Source of the DNA: DASSUW01 sp963792385
Lineage (GTDB): Bacteria > Actinomycetota > Thermoleophilia > Solirubrobacterales > Solirubrobacteraceae
Length of the DNA stretch: 64,000 nucleotides
Reading direction: 5' to 3'
NCBI GenBank assembly: GCA_963792385.1
Contig: CAWBVZ010000003.1
Coordinates: 664,575-728,574 of the forward strand
Below are positions 61,852 to 64,000 of this stretch, piece by piece. Within the stretch, counting starts at the first letter, position 1. Each line of letters starts with the position of its first letter. The translations under genes were made by a program, and so were the position numbers. The notes below the pieces were generated by a model. That model was not told where the DNA came from. It was given only the letters and a program-made list of their open reading frames with translations, and did not search any database.

Positions 61852-62055
61852 GTGGGTACCGGGACGGTCAAGTGGTTCTCAGACGACAAAGGATTCGGCT
61901 TCATCACGCCCGATGAGGGCGGCCGGGACCTGTTCGTCCACTTCACGGGCATCCTGGGCGACGGCTATCGGTCGTTCGCCGAAGGCGCGAAGGTGACCTA
62001 CGAGGAGGAGCAGGGGGACAAGGGCCCCAAGGCGATAAACGTCACGAAGCTCTGA
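61852..62055 (+). CDS. Cold-shock-domain protein
   Basis: Single-domain RNA/ssDNA-binding protein of 67 residues, the standard CspA size. MGTGTVKWFSDDKGFGFITP contains RNP1 (KGFGFI), RDLFVHF is RNP2, and GDKGPKAINVTKL ends the barrel. The start is GTG at 61852; GTGGGG about eight bases upstream is a weak Shine-Dalgarno. It likely acts as an RNA chaperone. Confidence 0.93.
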   Translation: MGTGTVKWFSDDKGFGFITPDEGGRDLFVHFTGILGDGYRSFAEGAKVTYEEEQGDKGPKAINVTKL

Positions 62056-62118
62056 CCCCGGCGGCGGGCTTCGCCCGACCACCACAACCCCGGCCGGTCC
62101 GTCGTGTTGAATGCCGGG

Positions 62119-62792
62119 ATGCTCCTTCGCCTGAGAACCATCGTCCCGCCGGCGCCGTGCTGGCCGTGCTCGTGTGCGCCGCGCCGGCTTCGGCGCGGAT
62201 CATCGAGATCGGTCGGCGCCGCCTGAGGCGACGCCGACCTGCCCGTCGAGCCCGTGCTTCGCGGTGTCGCGCACGACCGGCTACCAGGCCAAGGTCGTCG
62301 ACAGCCGCAGCACGTACATCGTGCCGGCCGACGGCCGGATCGTCGCGTGGACGATCTCGCTCGGCAACCCGGACAGCCGCCAGATCGACTTCTTCGACTC
62401 CAACTACGGCGAGGCCTCGGCCGGGCTGACGATCCTGCGCCGCGGCAAGCGCCTCTTCCACCGCGTGATCGGGCCAGTCGCCGATCGAGAAGCTCGAGCC
62501 GTACTTCGGCCAGAAGGTGCAGTTCCCGCTCGACGACCTCGATCCCGGTCAAGAAGGGCCACGTCGTCGCGCTCACGGTGCCGACCTGGGCGCCGGCGCT
62601 GACGCAGGTGCTCAACGACGGGTCCTCGTGGCGGGCGAGCCGGCCAAGGGCAAGTGCGACGACACGGAGACGCAGACCGCGCAGACCCGGATGCAGCAGC
62701 GCACGCAGTACCGCTGCCTCTACCGCGCGCGGCTGACCTACAGCGCGACGCTGATCACGACGCCGAAGCCGAACAAGCAGCCGAAGACCTGA
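62119..62792 (+). pseudogene. Secreted hypothetical protein gene with several frameshifts
   Basis: ATG at 62119 starts MLLRLRTIVP, and after a missing C the next frame continues AGAVLAVLVCAAPASARIIE, a good signal peptide. Further fragments in shifting frames read SAPPEATPTCPSSPCFAVSR, TGYQAKVVDSRSTYIVPADG, FFDSNYGEASAGLTILRRGK, KKGHVVALTVPTWAPALTQ and RLTYSATLITTPKPNKQPKT. At least five single-base indels are needed to join them into one protein of about 220 residues. The pieces read as an extracellular beta-sandwich with paired Cys residues. I do not recognise the family. The gene converges with the GGDEF-HD-GYP gene. Confidence 0.65.
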
Positions 62793-64000
62793 TCAGCGTC
62801 GCTGGTCGCGGTCGCCCATGGGCGGCGGCGGGGCGGCGGGCATCCGCACGCCGTGCGGCGCGGTCCGATCATGACCGGCGCGTCGTAGCCGAGCAGGTCG
62901 AGCAGCGCCTCGACGACGTCCGGGTCGAACTGCGCGCGCACGCCCTGACGCAGCTCCTCGGCGGCCTCGTCCGGCGTCATCGCGGCGCGGTACGGGCGGT
63001 CGGTGATCATCGCGTGGTAGGCGTCGCAGGCGAGGATGATGCGCGAGCCGATCGGGATCAGCCGGTCGCGGAGGCCGTCCGGGTAGCCGGTGCCGTCCCA
63101 GTGCTCGTGCTCGTGGCGGACGACCGGCGCGATCACCGCGAGGTCGGGGATCCGCAGCAGGATCCGCTCGCCTGCAACGGGGTGCTCGGCCATGACCTTC
63201 CACTCCTCGCGCGTCAGCGGCCCGCGCTTGTGGAGGATCTCGTTCGGCACCGCGAGCTTGCCGACGTCGTGCAGCAGCGCCGCGTGGGCGATCCGCTCGA
63301 CCTGGTCGGTCGCGAGCCCGAGGATCATCGCGACCCCGCGTGCGAGGTGGACGACCTCCTCGGAGTGCTCGTGCGTGTAGTTGTCGCGCTCCTCGATCGC
63401 GGCGGCCAGCGCCTGCACCGCTGCGGGTGAGCCGTGCTGGGCCTGCAGCATCGCGAGCTCGCGCTCGACGTCGGCGTTGGCGACCGCCACGCGGCCCTTG
63501 CCGGTGCGCTTGGCCAGCAGCAGGGCGCGATCGGCGTGCTCGAGCAGCCCGTCGGCGTCCAGCGGCTCGTGCCACTGCGCGACGCCGAGCGAGCACGCGC
63601 CGACGAGCTCGTTGGCGACCGCGTCGCGGACGCGCTCGGCGACCACGCGCGCGTCGGCCTCCTCGCTGCCGGGCAGGAGCAGGACGAACTCGTCGCCGCC
63701 GTAGCGCGCGACCTGGTCGTACGGGCGCAGATCGGCCTGCAGGACGCCCGCGACCTGCCGCAGCAGCTCGTCGCCGGCCTGGTGGCCGCGCACGTCGTTG
63801 ACGCGCTTGAAGTCGTCGAGGTCGATGATCACGAAGCTGAGCGGCGTCTTGTCGCGCTGGGCGCGCGCGATCTCCTCGCGCACGCGCACCTGCATCGCGC
63901 CGTGGTTGAGCAGTCCGGTGAGCGCGTCGGTGCGCGCGGCCTGCTGGACGTTGTGGTACGTCTCGGCGTTGCGGCAGGCGACGGTCGCGAGGTCGGCGAT
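62793..64000 (-). CDS. GGDEF-HD-GYP cyclic-di-GMP signalling protein (right-edge partial)
   Basis: Makes and breaks c-di-GMP in one polypeptide; the N-terminus lies beyond the right edge. The visible GGDEF domain contains RTDALTGLLNH, the substrate-binding DLDDFKRVND, an inhibitory-site RPYD five residues before YGGDEFVLL, and an intact active site, so it should be a working diguanylate cyclase. The HD-GYP phosphodiesterase domain has LLHDVGKLAVP, EHPVAGERIL and HEHWDGTGYPDGL with all metal and GYP residues. As written, the frame runs past the expected end to 62738. One missing base near 62870 would give the stop at 62793 after MPAAPPPPMGDRDQRR. Both catalytic domains being complete in one chain is unusual but known. 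Confidence 0.88.
   Translation of the reverse strand, partial: RRPRDRRLPQRRDVPQRPAGRAHRRAHRTAQPRRDAGARARGDRARPARQDAAQLRDHRPRRLQARQRRARPPGRRRAAAAGRGRPAGRSAPVRPGRALRRRRVRPAPARQRGGRRARGRRARPRRGRQRARRRVLARRRAVARAAGRRRAARARRSRPAAGQAHRQGPRGGRQRRRRARARDAAGPARLTRSGAGAGRRDRGARQLHARALRGGRPPRTRGRDDPRARDRPGRADRPRGAAARRRQARGAERDPPQARAADARGVEGHGRAPRCRRADPAADPRPRGDRAGRPPRARALGRHRLPGRPPRPADPDRLAHHPRLRRLPRDDHRPPVPRRDDAGRGRRGAASGRARAVRPGRRRGAARPARLRRAGHDRTAPHGVRMPAAPPPPMGDRDQRR

Overview
The window reads as a chromosomal stretch of a high-GC Gram-positive bacterium, most likely an actinobacterium of the Thermoleophilia/Solirubrobacterales type. The clues are very high GC with frequent GTG/TTG starts and 1-4 base gene overlaps, an S9 protein with a long acidic N-terminal extension, the rplM-rpsI-glmM-glmS order, a c-di-AMP riboswitch in front of a cell-wall peptidase, and many large secreted beta-helix/Ig/FN3 proteins. 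The taxonomic placement is inference.

Layout. 1-5.3 kb (minus strand): an M23 peptidase cut by the left edge, with a ydaO-type (c-di-AMP) riboswitch leader, then a secreted copper-radical oxidase carrying a tandemly duplicated FN3-Ig-LamG tail. 5.4-10 kb (plus): housekeeping rplM, rpsI, glmM and glmS; the last two supply glucosamine phosphates for UDP-GlcNAc. 10-11.8 kb (minus): a hybrid histidine kinase with a degenerate receiver. 12-54.6 kb: a large extracellular polysaccharide locus. It holds wecB and wecC (UDP-ManNAc and UDP-ManNAcA), a UDP-glucuronate decarboxylase, further epimerase/dehydrogenase genes, an Alg14/Alg13-like split glycosyltransferase, at least five other glycosyltransferases, a WbaP-type priming transferase, two flippases (one riddled with frameshifts), a Wzz-like co-polymerase, a Wzy-like polymerase/ligase, an AsnB-type amidotransferase, a methyltransferase, an FAD oxidoreductase and a LuxR-type regulator. 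Interleaved are five secreted right-handed beta-helix proteins and a 2208-residue modular surface protein. 54.8-61 kb (plus): response regulator, acpS, nnr, a CBS protein, alr, a CCA-adding-enzyme relative, an AbiEi/DUF559-like protein, a HIT protein and a cold-shock protein. 62-64 kb: a broken secreted-protein gene and a GGDEF-HD-GYP protein cut by the right edge.

How it fits together. The 12-54.6 kb block has the parts of a Wzx/Wzy-type pathway. WbaP primes the lipid carrier, glycosyltransferases build the repeat from UDP-ManNAcA, UDP-xylose and other sugars, a flippase exports it, and Wzy/Wzz polymerise it. Secreted beta-helix, LamG, malectin and DUF4082 proteins encoded among these genes may bind or modify the exported glycan. 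Second-messenger links lie on both sides: c-di-AMP on the left and c-di-GMP on the right.

The two most unusual signals are: (1) beta-helix paralogues in inverted orientation bracketing about 14 kb of glycan genes, three of which share a leader pattern next to the ribosome binding site; (2) single-base indels clustered in a few genes (about 2.4-2.65, 13.7, 20.9-22.0, 24.4, 46.6, 48.9-50.1, 61.7 and 62.1-62.9 kb). Residual assembly error is the simplest reading of the indels, because translation stays family-like on both sides of nearly every one. No tRNA, rRNA, CRISPR array, transposase or phage gene was seen.
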